A stretch of DNA of 37,574 nucleotides from Oscillospiraceae bacterium (GTDB lineage: Bacteria > Bacillota > Clostridia > Oscillospirales > Oscillospiraceae). Shown one piece after another: positions 17,444 to 28,000 of this stretch (the stretch's first letter is position 1; each line of letters begins with the position of its first letter). The notes under the pieces were generated by a model that was not told the origin of the DNA, ran no database searches, and saw only the letters and a program-made list of their open reading frames with translations. Position numbers and translations under genes: made by a program. The DNA is taken from the NCBI GenBank assembly GCA_015067935.1, contig SVLL01000013.1, positions 1 through 37,574 of the forward strand, given 5' to 3'.

Positions 17444-18691
17444 ATGTCTATGGAAATTAGCGGAAAGACCCTGCGAAGAATATTTCTTGGCATAGGCGGA
17501 TGCATTCTGTTGTACTGGATTTTATTCCAAACAGATAGTGTTTTGCATATCTTTGGGCAGATCGCAGCGGTGTTTTCTCCCTTTGTGGTGGGTGCGGCAT
17601 TGGCGTTTGTGCTGAATGTTCCCATGCGTGCCATTGAAAAGCTGCTGAAGAAAATTCCTAAACTTAGTGCCCGGCGTGCTTTGGCCATTGTGCTGACCTT
17701 GATTGCGGTTGCATTGGTATTGTATGGCATCTTTGCCTTGCTGATTCCTCAGATGATTGATACTGTGGAGTCTATTGCCGGTCAGCTGCCGGATTTTTTC
17801 GCCAATGTTCAAAAAAGCATAATGAACTATTTGGAGGAAAACCCGGAGGTTATGGATTGGGTTACGGAAAACACCAATTTCCAGAACCTTGACTGGGGTG
17901 CCTTGGTGCAGGAGGCTGTGTCCTTCCTGACAGACGGTTTGGGAAATGTGGTGGAAAAGGCTGTTGCTGCGGTTATTACTTTGGGAACCGGCATTTTCAA
18001 TGCTATTCTCAGCTTCGTTTTCGCCCTTTACTGTCTGGCGCGAAAGGAGATCCTTGCCCGTCAGGGACGGCGGCTTTTGTATTCTGTGCTGCCGGAAAAG
18101 GTGTGCGATGAAGTCATCAGGATTTCTCGTATGACCAATGCTACCTTCTCCCGGTTTATCTCAGGTCAGTGCATCGAGGCGTTGATTTTGGGCGCAATGT
18201 TTGCCATCACGATGCCTATTTTCGGAATGCCCTATGCGGTGCTGATCAGCGTGATCATTTCTGTGACAGCCCTTGTGCCCATCGTTGGTGCCTTTGCTGG
18301 CTGCATTATTGGTGCATTCTTCATTTTGGTTGTGGATCCTGCACTGGCATTTTGGTTCATTATCCTGTTCCTTGCGCTGCAGCAGATTGAAGGCAACCTG
18401 ATCTATCCCCGTGTGGTTGGCAGTTCTGTGGGTCTGCCCGGTATGTGGGTGCTGCTGGCGGTTGCCATTGGCGGCGACCTGATGGGCGTTGGCGGTATGC
18501 TCCTTATGATCCCTGTTGCATCTGTGCTGTACGCACTGGCGCGGGAGTTTACGGATAAGCGTTTGGATGTACGCAATGTTCCCTACGATAAGCTTCAGGA
18601 TCACCCAATCAATCTGGAGCGTCCCAAAATTGAGCGGAAGCCCCGTAAGAAGCCTGCGGAAACCCCTGAAAAGACGGAAGAAACAGAGTAA
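17444..18691 (+). CDS. AI-2E family transporter (YdbI/PerM-like)
   Basis: Multi-pass membrane protein; FSPFVVGAALAFVLNVPM, GMPYAVLISVIISVTALVPIVGAFAG, QQIEGNLIYPRVVGSSVGLPGMWVLLAVAIGGDLMG. Confidence 0.9.
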   Translation: MSMEISGKTLRRIFLGIGGCILLYWILFQTDSVLHIFGQIAAVFSPFVVGAALAFVLNVPMRAIEKLLKKIPKLSARRALAIVLTLIAVALVLYGIFALLIPQMIDTVESIAGQLPDFFANVQKSIMNYLEENPEVMDWVTENTNFQNLDWGALVQEAVSFLTDGLGNVVEKAVAAVITLGTGIFNAILSFVFALYCLARKEILARQGRRLLYSVLPEKVCDEVIRISRMTNATFSRFISGQCIEALILGAMFAITMPIFGMPYAVLISVIISVTALVPIVGAFAGCIIGAFFILVVDPALAFWFIILFLALQQIEGNLIYPRVVGSSVGLPGMWVLLAVAIGGDLMGVGGMLLMIPVASVLYALAREFTDKRLDVRNVPYDKLQDHPINLERPKIERKPRKKPAETPEKTEETE

Positions 18692-18700
18692 TAAAGGTAA

Positions 18701-18724
18701 CCCCCGATGCGTTTGCATCGGGGG
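18701..18724. terminator. Bidirectional terminator hairpin
   Basis: CCCCCGATGC-GTTT-GCATCGGGGG followed by TGATTTTT. Confidence 0.85.
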
Positions 18725-18730
18725 TGATTT

Positions 18731-21619
18731 TTAGCCATTTGCGGCAATGGAAAAGCTCTGGGTGAATACCGAGGCTCCGTCGAAATAAACAGAAACGGAA
18801 TAGCTGCCGGATTCATTGGGCATTGTGGGAATCATGAATTCTCCGTAGCGATTATTCCACATATCGTCCCAAGTACGAACTTCTGTATCGGCACAGATCA
18901 GACGGCCCTCGTGATCCCGGATCACATAGAGGGTAGTGACCTGATCATCCACCTTGCTGGTTTTGGTGTCCAAATGTGCCACAAAGGCAGCTCTTTGTCC
19001 CAACAGGAAGGTAGTGGTGTAATCGTCTTCCTGAACATCCTCATAATTCCAATTGGATATGGCAGGGGGGACGCACATAGAAAAAGTTATATTATCCGCA
19101 GTGATCAGATAACCGCTGAAGGGTTCAGCGGACGGTGCAACATATTCCAGCTGACCCCCGAAGGCGGAGCTGCCGTCTGCAGGTTTGACGCTGATAGAAT
19201 AGTGTGCGCCCGGAACTCTCAGGGGAATCATTCCGTAGTTGCCTTCGCAGGCTATAAGCTGTTGAGTCGTGATGCTGTCAATGGTGTACATCAACAGCCA
19301 GCCGTCAGCCGGTGGATTGCCTTCACATTCCCAGGTTACCTTCAGATTAAGGGGATCACTGTCATCTACCTGCAGGTCCTTGACAGTAATTGCATTGGCA
19401 GAAATATAGATCCGGGTCCCGAGGGACATTCCGTCAGCCTTGACCTCTACGGTATAATCCGATGCAGGATCCAAACCTTCAAAGTAGAAGGCGGTATCTT
19501 CGGTCGTGACGGTTTTGTCAAAGCCGGCATCATTGTAGCAATGAATACTCCATTTTCCGACAGCTGCACCGGCAGGGGCATTCCAAGTAATTCCAAAACC
19601 CTGCTCAGTGAATCCAATCGCCCGCAAATTCTCCGGATAAACTACGCCGGATAATGTGTAGTTGATGGTATTTGTGCCGGTGACATACAGCTCTCTGGTC
19701 GGGATAAGTGTAAAGGTATACGCCTTGCCAACTGTCAGACCGGTAAGCGTGTATTGCCGCCCGGTGAATGGGGCGGTGGTGATGGCAGGCTGATCGTCTG
19801 TTTGGTAGGTGATCATCCATTCAGGGGATTCGGGACCTTGTGCAGAGAAATAGAGGATCACTGAGCCGTCCTCAAGACCGGTTGTGGCATAGAAACCGCT
19901 GATTACGGTGGCTTCTGCGGTGGAATAGCTTTCCTTGATCTCTCCGAGAAGCTTATGCATACCTGCGATGGAAACCTCAACCGTGTAGCTGGTATCCGGC
20001 TTCAGACCATCAAAAGCGGCAATGCCGTTTTTAACGGGGGAAGTGAGTGAATTGCCGTAGATATCGGTACAGGTGACGGTGAGCTTTTCATCGGCAATAT
20101 CGGTCACCAGCTCGACAGTCAGGGTGTCTTCCTTACCAGTGAGGATCATATCCTCTACGGTTTGCAAATAGTAATGCTGGTAGAATACGGCAAATCCTGT
20201 AATCAGGAAGAGAGAAACCGCAACCAGAATGCACGCTACGGTCAGCCCCTTATAGCGATTACGGCGGTGACGGCTCGGAGTTTCTTCTGTTTCCTCTTGC
20301 TCTTCCGGTGCAAGAGTTTCGGAATCTTCAGATAGTTCTTCCTCCGCAGGCTCTTCCTCCTCTTCCTCAACTGGAAGTGTAACATCAATGGGCTCAGGTG
20401 CGACGGGAGGATCGGGAAGCTGATGGGCGATCAGCTCATCTGCCTGCGCCAGCATGTCTTCCACATCCTCCTGCACAGCTTCAGCAGGTGCAGCCTCATC
20501 TTCTTCAGGGATTTCTTCCGGTTGCTCCGGCGCATCTTCGGTTTCTTCCTGAGGGACTCCTTCTGTAGAGGCATCGGTTTTGTCAGTGGGTGTTACCGGG
20601 GGCATCATTGCTGCCACAGCATCCAGTGCGTCATCAACCTCTGCCAAAATGTCTGCAGTGGTGGGTTCTTCATCTTCAACAGTGACGACCGGCTCCGGTT
20701 CGGGCTCTTCCGCAGCAGGAGGAGGGGGTGCGATGGGCGTGTCGTTTACCGCATTGGTTTGCATATAGCCGGCCAAAGCCTGACCCATCTGCACGGGGTC
20801 CTGCCATCGGTCCTCAGGATTTGCAGAGCAAGCCTTGAGAATGATCTCCGCAAGGGCGGAATCCGCGTGACGGGGGGCTGCCATGGGCTGATTTGCTTCC
20901 GGAAGCTGACCGTCATTATAAACCTGATAGAGAATCAAACCCATAGCGTAGGTATCCATGGTCAGATTCAAAGCGGAGAATGCATCGCTGATTTCCGGTG
21001 CGGTATAGGCACTGCGGTACTTATCCGGCAACGAGGTATAGTGCAGGGAATCCATGCGCATAAAACCCACATCACCGATGCGGAATTCCCGTTCGTTGCA
21101 CACAAAAATGTTGGAAGGCCGCAGATTGGTGTACAGATACCCGTAACGACGGGCAGCACACAGTGCCGCGCATAGATCAAGACCCAGATTGACACCCTGC
21201 AGGTGGGTCATTTCGTTGCATTTCAGCACATCCTCCAGCGTGGGGCGATACTGGCTGAGCAGGTACACATCAAAGCCGGTTTCGTCATTTTCCATCGGGA
21301 CCAGCTGATAGCCGTCAAAGGGTATGAAACCTCCGTTGCGAGCGAGCTTTTGCAGCAGCTGTGCTTCTTCGATAATGCCGTCTGCCTGCTCCCGGAAATA
21401 GTCAAGTGCGCGTTCCCGGTCATCAAATGCACCGGCCAAAAGCAGAGCCTCAAGCTTGGCTTGGGTGGCAGGCAGGGAGATGATTTTCACAATATGCTTC
21501 TTTTCGTTCTCCAAATACATTGCCGGGCAGGTGCGAACACCGTTGTGGTTACTGAAAGGATCGCCCATAACAAAGCCGTCCAGCAAGGGAGAAATCAGTA
21601 AGGGTTCTGACAAATTCAT
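18731..21619 (-). CDS. Membrane protein kinase-like (probable pseudokinase) with acidic linker, one TM helix and Fn3-like ectodomain
   Basis: Kinase-like YLYTNLRPSNIFVCNEREFRIGDVGF and APEISD; Glu/Pro-rich linker; TM GLTVACILVAVSLFLITGFAVFY; repeats with PDTSYTVEVS / PASDYTVEVK Fn3-like strands. Confidence 0.82.
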   Translation of the reverse strand: MNLSEPLLISPLLDGFVMGDPFSNHNGVRTCPAMYLENEKKHIVKIISLPATQAKLEALLLAGAFDDRERALDYFREQADGIIEEAQLLQKLARNGGFIPFDGYQLVPMENDETGFDVYLLSQYRPTLEDVLKCNEMTHLQGVNLGLDLCAALCAARRYGYLYTNLRPSNIFVCNEREFRIGDVGFMRMDSLHYTSLPDKYRSAYTAPEISDAFSALNLTMDTYAMGLILYQVYNDGQLPEANQPMAAPRHADSALAEIILKACSANPEDRWQDPVQMGQALAGYMQTNAVNDTPIAPPPPAAEEPEPEPVVTVEDEEPTTADILAEVDDALDAVAAMMPPVTPTDKTDASTEGVPQEETEDAPEQPEEIPEEDEAAPAEAVQEDVEDMLAQADELIAHQLPDPPVAPEPIDVTLPVEEEEEEPAEEELSEDSETLAPEEQEETEETPSRHRRNRYKGLTVACILVAVSLFLITGFAVFYQHYYLQTVEDMILTGKEDTLTVELVTDIADEKLTVTCTDIYGNSLTSPVKNGIAAFDGLKPDTSYTVEVSIAGMHKLLGEIKESYSTAEATVISGFYATTGLEDGSVILYFSAQGPESPEWMITYQTDDQPAITTAPFTGRQYTLTGLTVGKAYTFTLIPTRELYVTGTNTINYTLSGVVYPENLRAIGFTEQGFGITWNAPAGAAVGKWSIHCYNDAGFDKTVTTEDTAFYFEGLDPASDYTVEVKADGMSLGTRIYISANAITVKDLQVDDSDPLNLKVTWECEGNPPADGWLLMYTIDSITTQQLIACEGNYGMIPLRVPGAHYSISVKPADGSSAFGGQLEYVAPSAEPFSGYLITADNITFSMCVPPAISNWNYEDVQEDDYTTTFLLGQRAAFVAHLDTKTSKVDDQVTTLYVIRDHEGRLICADTEVRTWDDMWNNRYGEFMIPTMPNESGSYSVSVYFDGASVFTQSFSIAANG

Positions 21620-21767
21620 CGCCTCATTCCTTGGTATAATACGCTAAATTTTATTTTAAAGTATATTTGCTGAAAAAGCAACCATATTTCACAGGTTTTT
21701 CTCGAAAAGTACTGTGGGATTTTGACAAAAAGAATGATCTTTCGTGGCTCTTGTCAAGAATGTGTAC

Positions 21768-21796
21768 TTGCAAACAGAAAACAGATATGGTATAAT
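21768..21796 (+). promoter_or_regulatory. Sigma-A type promoter
   Basis: TTGCAA - 17 nt - TATAAT upstream of zinc-ribbon gene. Confidence 0.75.
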
Positions 21797-21839
21797 ACAA
21801 CCGAAAAGCGCAGTAAGTGCGCAGACAGGAGGTTTAGAT

Positions 21840-23066
21840 ATGAAAGTTGTTTGTGATGTATGTGGAACCACCTTCCCGGAAACCGACAGTTGTTGCCCGG
21901 TTTGTGGTTGTGCCAAGGCACCCGATGCCCAGTTAATTGAAGAGGAAACTCCCGTCAAACAGGAATCTGCCGGCAGCTACAGCAAGGGCGGTCGCTTCTC
22001 TCAGAGCAATGTCAATCGCCGCAGCACTGCTGCGGAGGAAAGTGCACAGGAGAGTATGCCTGAGCCCCGTCCTGCCCGTGAGCGCAAACCCCAGAGCGAG
22101 CCTCAGGGTACCAATAAGGGCCTGATTGCCGCAGTGATCATTCTGCTGGTCGCCATTGTTTTGGTGGTTGTGTATATTGGTATCAGTGTGCTGAATATGG
22201 ATTCCAACGAAGATCCTCAGCCCAGCAGTTCCAGCTCCGGCACCGTTCTGGAGGTGCCCTGTGAGTCCTTGACGCTCAAAAACGCCAACGGTATTATTAA
22301 TCTGTCCACTCCCAATGCGACCTTTCTTCTAGAAGTCATCGTGCTGCCCACTGATACAACTGATAAGATCGTCTATTCCTCTGCTGATCCTACCATTGCA
22401 AGTGTCGATGCCAAGGGCAATGTGATGCAGGTCGGTTACGGTGAAACGGTCATCACCGTTGCCTGCGGTGACCAGATGGCACAGTGTACGGTCAAGTCCA
22501 CTGTGGGTGAGCCGCCTGAGACGCAGCCTACTACACCTCCCGGTCCCCAGCTGCCTGACGGCTTCAAGCTGAAGCTGAAGACCTATAAGGACAGCGGTGA
22601 AATTACCATCGCCGGCGATGCTGTTGCTACCATTTACAGCGAAACCATGGGCGTCAAAGCCAGCGATATTACCTGGACCACCTCCGATCCTGCGATCGCA
22701 ACTGTTGAAAACGGCAAGGTTACCGGCGTTGGCAAGGGTTACTGCTATGTGACCGCTTCCATTGGCGATCAGACCGCAACCTGCAAGGTCATCTGCACCT
22801 CCAATGCCGCACCTCCCAGCGATTACAAGATCAGCCATGTGGATGTGACCATTGCTGTCGGTGAGACCTTCAACCTGTCTCTGAAGAACAAGGAGACCGG
22901 CGCCAATGTGCAGGGCATTGAATGGCAGGTAAGCGAGCCCGGCTTCGTGACCATCAACGGCAACAAGATTACCGGTCAGGCTGTCAACTGGTCCGGCGTC
23001 AAGGTGTTCGTTGAGTACGAGGGTGTCACATACACCTGCAGAATTATCGTCAAGCCTGCAGCTTGA
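21840..23066 (+). CDS. Zinc-ribbon, single-TM protein with Big_2-like extracytoplasmic repeats
   Basis: N-terminal CDVCGTTFPETDSCCPVCGC; TM GLIAAVIILLVAIVLVVVYIGISV; repeats SSADPTIASVDAKGNVMQVGYGETVITVACGDQMAQCTV and TTSDPAIATVENGKVTGVGKGYCYVTASIGDQTATCKV. Confidence 0.85.
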   Translation: MKVVCDVCGTTFPETDSCCPVCGCAKAPDAQLIEEETPVKQESAGSYSKGGRFSQSNVNRRSTAAEESAQESMPEPRPARERKPQSEPQGTNKGLIAAVIILLVAIVLVVVYIGISVLNMDSNEDPQPSSSSSGTVLEVPCESLTLKNANGIINLSTPNATFLLEVIVLPTDTTDKIVYSSADPTIASVDAKGNVMQVGYGETVITVACGDQMAQCTVKSTVGEPPETQPTTPPGPQLPDGFKLKLKTYKDSGEITIAGDAVATIYSETMGVKASDITWTTSDPAIATVENGKVTGVGKGYCYVTASIGDQTATCKVICTSNAAPPSDYKISHVDVTIAVGETFNLSLKNKETGANVQGIEWQVSEPGFVTINGNKITGQAVNWSGVKVFVEYEGVTYTCRIIVKPAA

Positions 23067-23076
23067 TAACAAGATT

Positions 23077-23102
23077 AAGGCAGCACCGAAAGGTGCTGCC
23101 TT
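23077..23102. terminator. Intrinsic terminator, GAAA loop
   Basis: AAGGCAGCACC-GAAA-GGTGCTGCCTT(TT). Confidence 0.85.
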
Positions 23103-23106
23103 TTGC

Positions 23107-23325
23107 TTAATCCATATCTGCGTGCTGCCCCTTGCGGAAGAGCAGGGAGATGCACCACAGACCTGCCAGACCCACAAGGGCATAGACAATGCGGCTGATA
23201 ACCGCATCCTGCCCCCCGAAGAGCCATGCAACCAGATCAAACTGGAAAATACCCACCAGCCCCCAGTTCAGGCTGCCGATGATCGAGAGAATCAATGCAA
23301 TTGTATCCAAATGTGTAACCTCCAT
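23107..23325 (-). CDS. DUF378-like small membrane protein
   Basis: LDTIALILSIIGSLNWGLVGIFQFDLVAWLFGGQDAVISRIVYALVGLAGLW. Confidence 0.85.
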   Translation of the reverse strand: MEVTHLDTIALILSIIGSLNWGLVGIFQFDLVAWLFGGQDAVISRIVYALVGLAGLWCISLLFRKGQHADMD

Positions 23326-23435
23326 TCAATTTTGTGGCTATGCATAGAATTCCCAAGTCATACGGAAATATTCACACCCTTGCAAAATTATTGTAATTAG
23401 GCTATAATAAGAAAAAATGCACGGGAGTGACCGAA

Positions 23436-24299
23436 ATGACTACATTATATGAACCGGCCTATGCCAAACTGAATCTGATACTGGATGTTTTGGGAAAGCG
23501 TGAGGATGGGTATCACGATCTGAAAAGCGTTATGCAGACAATTTCCCTGCGTGATGATGTTGAGATCGACATCGGCACCGGTGAAGGATGGCGGCTGCTT
23601 TGCGATAAAGATTGGATTCCCTGTGATGAAACCAATCTTGCATGGAAGGCGGCCAGAGTTTATTTTAATACGATTAAAAAAGACCCTGACGGTCTGGAAA
23701 TCCGTATTACGAAGCGGATTCCGTCCGAGGCAGGTCTTGGCGGCGGCAGTGCAGATGCCGCAGCTGTCCTCAGGGCGTTGAACCGTCATTATGATTATCC
23801 GCTTTCCATTGCCGCCTTGGCTGAATTGGGTGCGCTGGTGGGCAGTGATGTGCCGTTTTGTGTGATGGGCGGCACAGCCGTTGTGGAGGGCAGGGGAGAG
23901 CGACTGCGGAAATTGCCGGATATGCCCGATTGTATTTTTGTCATCTGCAAGCCGGAATTTTCTGCATCTACTCCCGCACTTTTTGCTAAGCTGGATGAGC
24001 AGACGATCGGCAAGCGTCCCGACCATAAGGCTATGGAAAAGGCTATTTTAAACGGTGATTTGAGTGGCGTTGCCCAGAATCTTTGGAATGTCTTTGACCC
24101 TGTTGTTACGCAAGAGCATTTGGAACTGAACTATATTAAATCTATTTTCAATTCCTACGGCTCCGCCGGTCAGCAAATGACAGGATCCGGCAGCGCGGTG
24201 TTCTGCATCGTTGGGGAATTTGAATTTGCCGCAGTTATCTGCCAGATGCTGAAAGAAAACTATCCGCAGGTTTTTATTGCCAAACCTGTATCAATTTAA
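23436..24299 (+). CDS. ispE: 4-diphosphocytidyl-2-C-methyl-D-erythritol kinase
   Basis: AYAKLNLILDVLGKREDGYHDLKSVMQ, IPSEAGLGGGSADAAAVLRALN, GSDVPFCVMGG, MTGSGSAVF. Confidence 0.95.
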   Translation: MTTLYEPAYAKLNLILDVLGKREDGYHDLKSVMQTISLRDDVEIDIGTGEGWRLLCDKDWIPCDETNLAWKAARVYFNTIKKDPDGLEIRITKRIPSEAGLGGGSADAAAVLRALNRHYDYPLSIAALAELGALVGSDVPFCVMGGTAVVEGRGERLRKLPDMPDCIFVICKPEFSASTPALFAKLDEQTIGKRPDHKAMEKAILNGDLSGVAQNLWNVFDPVVTQEHLELNYIKSIFNSYGSAGQQMTGSGSAVFCIVGEFEFAAVICQMLKENYPQVFIAKPVSI

Positions 24300-24305
24300 C
24301 ATTTT

Positions 24306-24346
24306 CCGTCCATACTGGTAGTATTACTGGTATGGACGGTGTTTTT
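24306..24346 (+). terminator. Terminator-like hairpin after ispE, ending at spoIIR start
   Basis: CCGTCCATAC...GTATGGACGG then TGTTTTT. Confidence 0.7.
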
Positions 24347-24964
24347 ATGAAGAAATTTATCAAATTCGTAGCCATTATCCTTCTGCTTGTGCTGGCCTTC
24401 TGGCTGGGTACAGTGGCAACCGACAAGGCACGCCTTTCCGACGGTGTGCTGCGCCTTCATGTGGTGGCCGCCTCCGATTCTGAGGAAGATCAGGCATTAA
24501 AACTCAAAGTCCGGGATGCTATCAATGAAGAGCTGGAGTCCCTGATGGACGACTTTTCCGATATGGAATCTGCAAAGAACTACCTTATGGGACAACTACC
24601 TGAATTAGAGCGCATCGCCAACCAGGTGCTGCAAAAGGCAGGCAGCTCCTATAAGGCTACAGTTTCCCTGACCCGTGAGCCCTTTCCCACTCGGGAATAT
24701 GATACCTTTGTTCTGCCTGCCGGAATTTATGAAGCCCTTCGGGTGACCATCGGTTCGGGGACAGGCCGGAATTGGTGGTGCGTGGTGTTTCCCAGATTGT
24801 GCATCAGCGCATCGGATGATACCTTTGCCGATACGGCAGCAGGAGCCGGCTTTTCCGATCAGCTAACCGGTGCGTTGACAGGTAAAGAAGAATATCGGGT
24901 GCGTTTTTTCATTTTGGATTGCATCGGTTGGGTGGAGAACTGGATTTATGAAAAAATAACCTGA
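24347..24964 (+). CDS. spoIIR: Stage II sporulation protein R
   Basis: TM N-terminus, LRLHVVAASDSEEDQALKLKVRDAI, FVLPAGIYEALRVTIGSGTGRNWWCVVFPRLC. Confidence 0.93.
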   Translation: MKKFIKFVAIILLLVLAFWLGTVATDKARLSDGVLRLHVVAASDSEEDQALKLKVRDAINEELESLMDDFSDMESAKNYLMGQLPELERIANQVLQKAGSSYKATVSLTREPFPTREYDTFVLPAGIYEALRVTIGSGTGRNWWCVVFPRLCISASDDTFADTAAGAGFSDQLTGALTGKEEYRVRFFILDCIGWVENWIYEKIT

Positions 24965-25040
24965 TAGTTTTTCGGTTATGTCCTTTATTTGTCCCATTGT
25001 CTGTGCTATAATGACCTTAAAGAAAGAAGGAGGTCATCCT

Positions 25041-28000
25041 ATGCTTCGGATTTTATTGAGCAAGGACTGGGTCGCTTGCCGTCAGGAGATCCTTTCCCGG
25101 ATCGCCGATGATGTGAAAAATGAAAGATGTGGGCGAATTCTGATGGTCCCTGAGCTGATCAGTCACGATACGGAACGCCGTCTGTGCAAGGCGGCGGGGG
25201 ATACCGCCAGCCGTTTTGCAGAGGTGCTTTCCTTTCCTCGACTGGCCTCCCGTGTTGCGGATCTGGCCGGAAACTGCGTTGGTGAATGCCTGGATAACGG
25301 TGGGCGGATCGTGGCAATGGCAGCGGCCACCCGCCAGCTGCACAGTATGCTCAAAGCCTATGCCTCTGTGGAAACAAAACCTGAGTTTTTGAAGGAACTG
25401 GTGGATGCGGTGGACGAATTCAAGCGTTGCTGCATCACTTCCCAGGATCTCAAAAATGCTGCCGAAAAAACGGAGGGCACGCTGGCCCAAAAGCTTACGG
25501 AGCTTTCCCTGATCTTGGAGGCCTACGATGCTATTTGCGCCCAGGGCAGAAAGGACCCGAGAGATCAGATGACATGGTGCCTGCACCAGCTGCGTGACGG
25601 GGAATTTGCCGAAAATCATGTGTTCTACATAGACGGCTTCCCGGATTTTACCCGACAGCATCTGTCGATTTTGGACCACCTGATCTGCAACAGCCCCCTT
25701 GTTACGGTGGGCCTGAACTGCGATAGTCTCCACAGCAATGCACAGGCCTTTGAGAAGGCGGCAGCCACTGCGTTGGAGCTGTATCAGTGCGCACAAAGAG
25801 CGGGAGTTGCGGTGGAAGTGGAAACGCTGCCGGGTCGCAAAGATGTTCTGCAACAGGTTTGCGAGGGCTTGTTCCAAGGCAAGCTGCCGGATCAGGATGC
25901 TCTTGCAGGTCGCGTTATTGCCGGTCACGCGGAGTCGGTTCAGGCGGAGCTGAACGCCGCAGCGGACAGAGTGATGGAGCTGGTGCAATCCGGATGCAGA
26001 TACCGGGATATCAGCATTGTCTGCGCAGATATGGATGGCTACGAAAATGCTCTGCGCCTTGTGTTCCGCCGCAGAGGAATCCCTCTGTATCAGGCCGGCA
26101 CTGAGGATATTCTGCAAAAGACCGTCATTTCTACAGTGCTTGCGGCAATGGAGGCCGCATTGAGCGGTTTTGAGCAGCACGCAGTGCTGCGGTACTTAAA
26201 ATCTGTTCTGTCGCCCCTGAGTCCCGACCTTTGCGATCGGGTGGAGAATTATGTGATTGCGTGGGGTATCCGCGGTTCTATGTTCCTGAAGCAGTGGGAT
26301 CGCCATCCGGATGGTCCCGGCAAGCAATGGAAACCGTGGTACGAGAAGGAACTGGCCGTTTTGAATGAAGCGCGACTTTTGGCAATTGAACCCCTTGCGG
26401 AATTGTCAGTTTCGTTCAAGAAAGCCAATAATCTGAGCGAACAGGTGCAGACATTACGGTCCTTTTTTACCCGCATCGGCTTGGAAAAGCGGTTGGAATT
26501 GCTGGAAATGCAGCTGCAATCCGCCGGGGAATACCGGGATGCACAGATCCTTGGTCAGCTGTGGGAGATTTTGCTCTCCGCTTTGGATCAGCTTGAGGAT
26601 ACCCTTGGGCAGACCATTTGGGAGAGCGAGCTGTTTGTGCGCCTGTTGACGCTGCTTTTAAGTCAGTATGATGTGGGTACGATTCCCCCGGTGCTGGATG
26701 CGGTCACGGCCGGATCTGTCAGTGCACAACGGTGTCAACAGGCTGAGCATCTGCTGGTTTTGGGTGCTGCGGAGGGTGCATTGCCCGGCTATGGCGGCTC
26801 CAAGGGCTTGCTGACCGATCAGGAACGGGTGCAGCTTCGGGATATGGGTGTGCCCCTGACCGGTGGAGCTATCGAGGGTATTCAGGCGGAATTTGCCGAA
26901 ATTTACGGTGTATTCTGCGGCGCAGCCCGGACTATATGGATTTCCCACTCGCAATCGGAAGGTTCCTATCTCTTCCGACGCCTGGTCGAGGCATTGAAGA
27001 CGGATACATTGCTGTGTGATTCTGTGGGTGCAGCTGCATGGGATCTTCGGGAAACCGGTGCATACCTTGCTCATTGGGGCGATGCGGATGCTGCCAAGGC
27101 GTTGGGAGCAGAGCGGTGGTATGATGATACTTGCCGCCGTATGGATTATTCCCTCGGCAGCGTCTCCCCGGATGGCATCAGCAAGCTTTACGGTGACAGG
27201 CTCTATCTGTCCGCTTCACAAATCGACCGCCATGCAGAATGCCGATTGTCCTATTTCCTGCGCTATGGTCTTGGGGCCAAGGAGCGGAAGGAATATACCA
27301 TCGACCCGGCTGAATTCGGCACCTATGTTCACGATGTTTTGGAGCATACCGCCAAGGATGTAATGGAGCTGGGTGGTTTTGATAAGGTATCCATTGAAAA
27401 GACGCTGGAACTGGCAAAGAAACACTCCGATGCCTACGCTGAAGCCAATTTTGCACAGCTGGAATCCCAGCGGCTGGAATACCTGTTCCGTCGGAACTGG
27501 CGGGAATTGGAGATGGTGGTGCAGGAGCTTTGGGATGAACTCAAATCAGCCCAGTTCCGCCCGGATAGCTACGAGCTTTCCTTCGGCGATGACGGGCAGC
27601 TGCCCGCAATTGAAATCGAGGATGCCGCCATTAAGGCCTTTGTCCGCGGCTATGTGGACCGGGTGGATATATGGCAAAACGGTGAGCAGCACTATTTCAG
27701 AGTTGTGGACTATAAGACCGGTCGGAAAGACTTCGATTATTGTGATGTGTTCAGCGGTGTGGGATTGCAGATGCTGCTGTATTTGTTTGCTTTGGAAAAG
27801 AGCGGACGGGGAAAGGGCGCGGGCGTGCAGTATTTCCCGGCAAGAGTTCCGATCCTCTCTGCGGACGGACGATTGACGCAAACGGAAGCGGACCAAATGC
27901 GAGGTAAGGAATGGGTTCGCAAGGGTCTGCTGCTGCAGGATGAAGATGTTTTGCGTGCAATGGATCCCAGCGGTAATATGTCCCGACTGTGCTGCGGCAG

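Noticed and set aside
25053-26180. 375-aa minus-strand ORF
   Set aside because: Antisense to addB; no supporting motifs or start context
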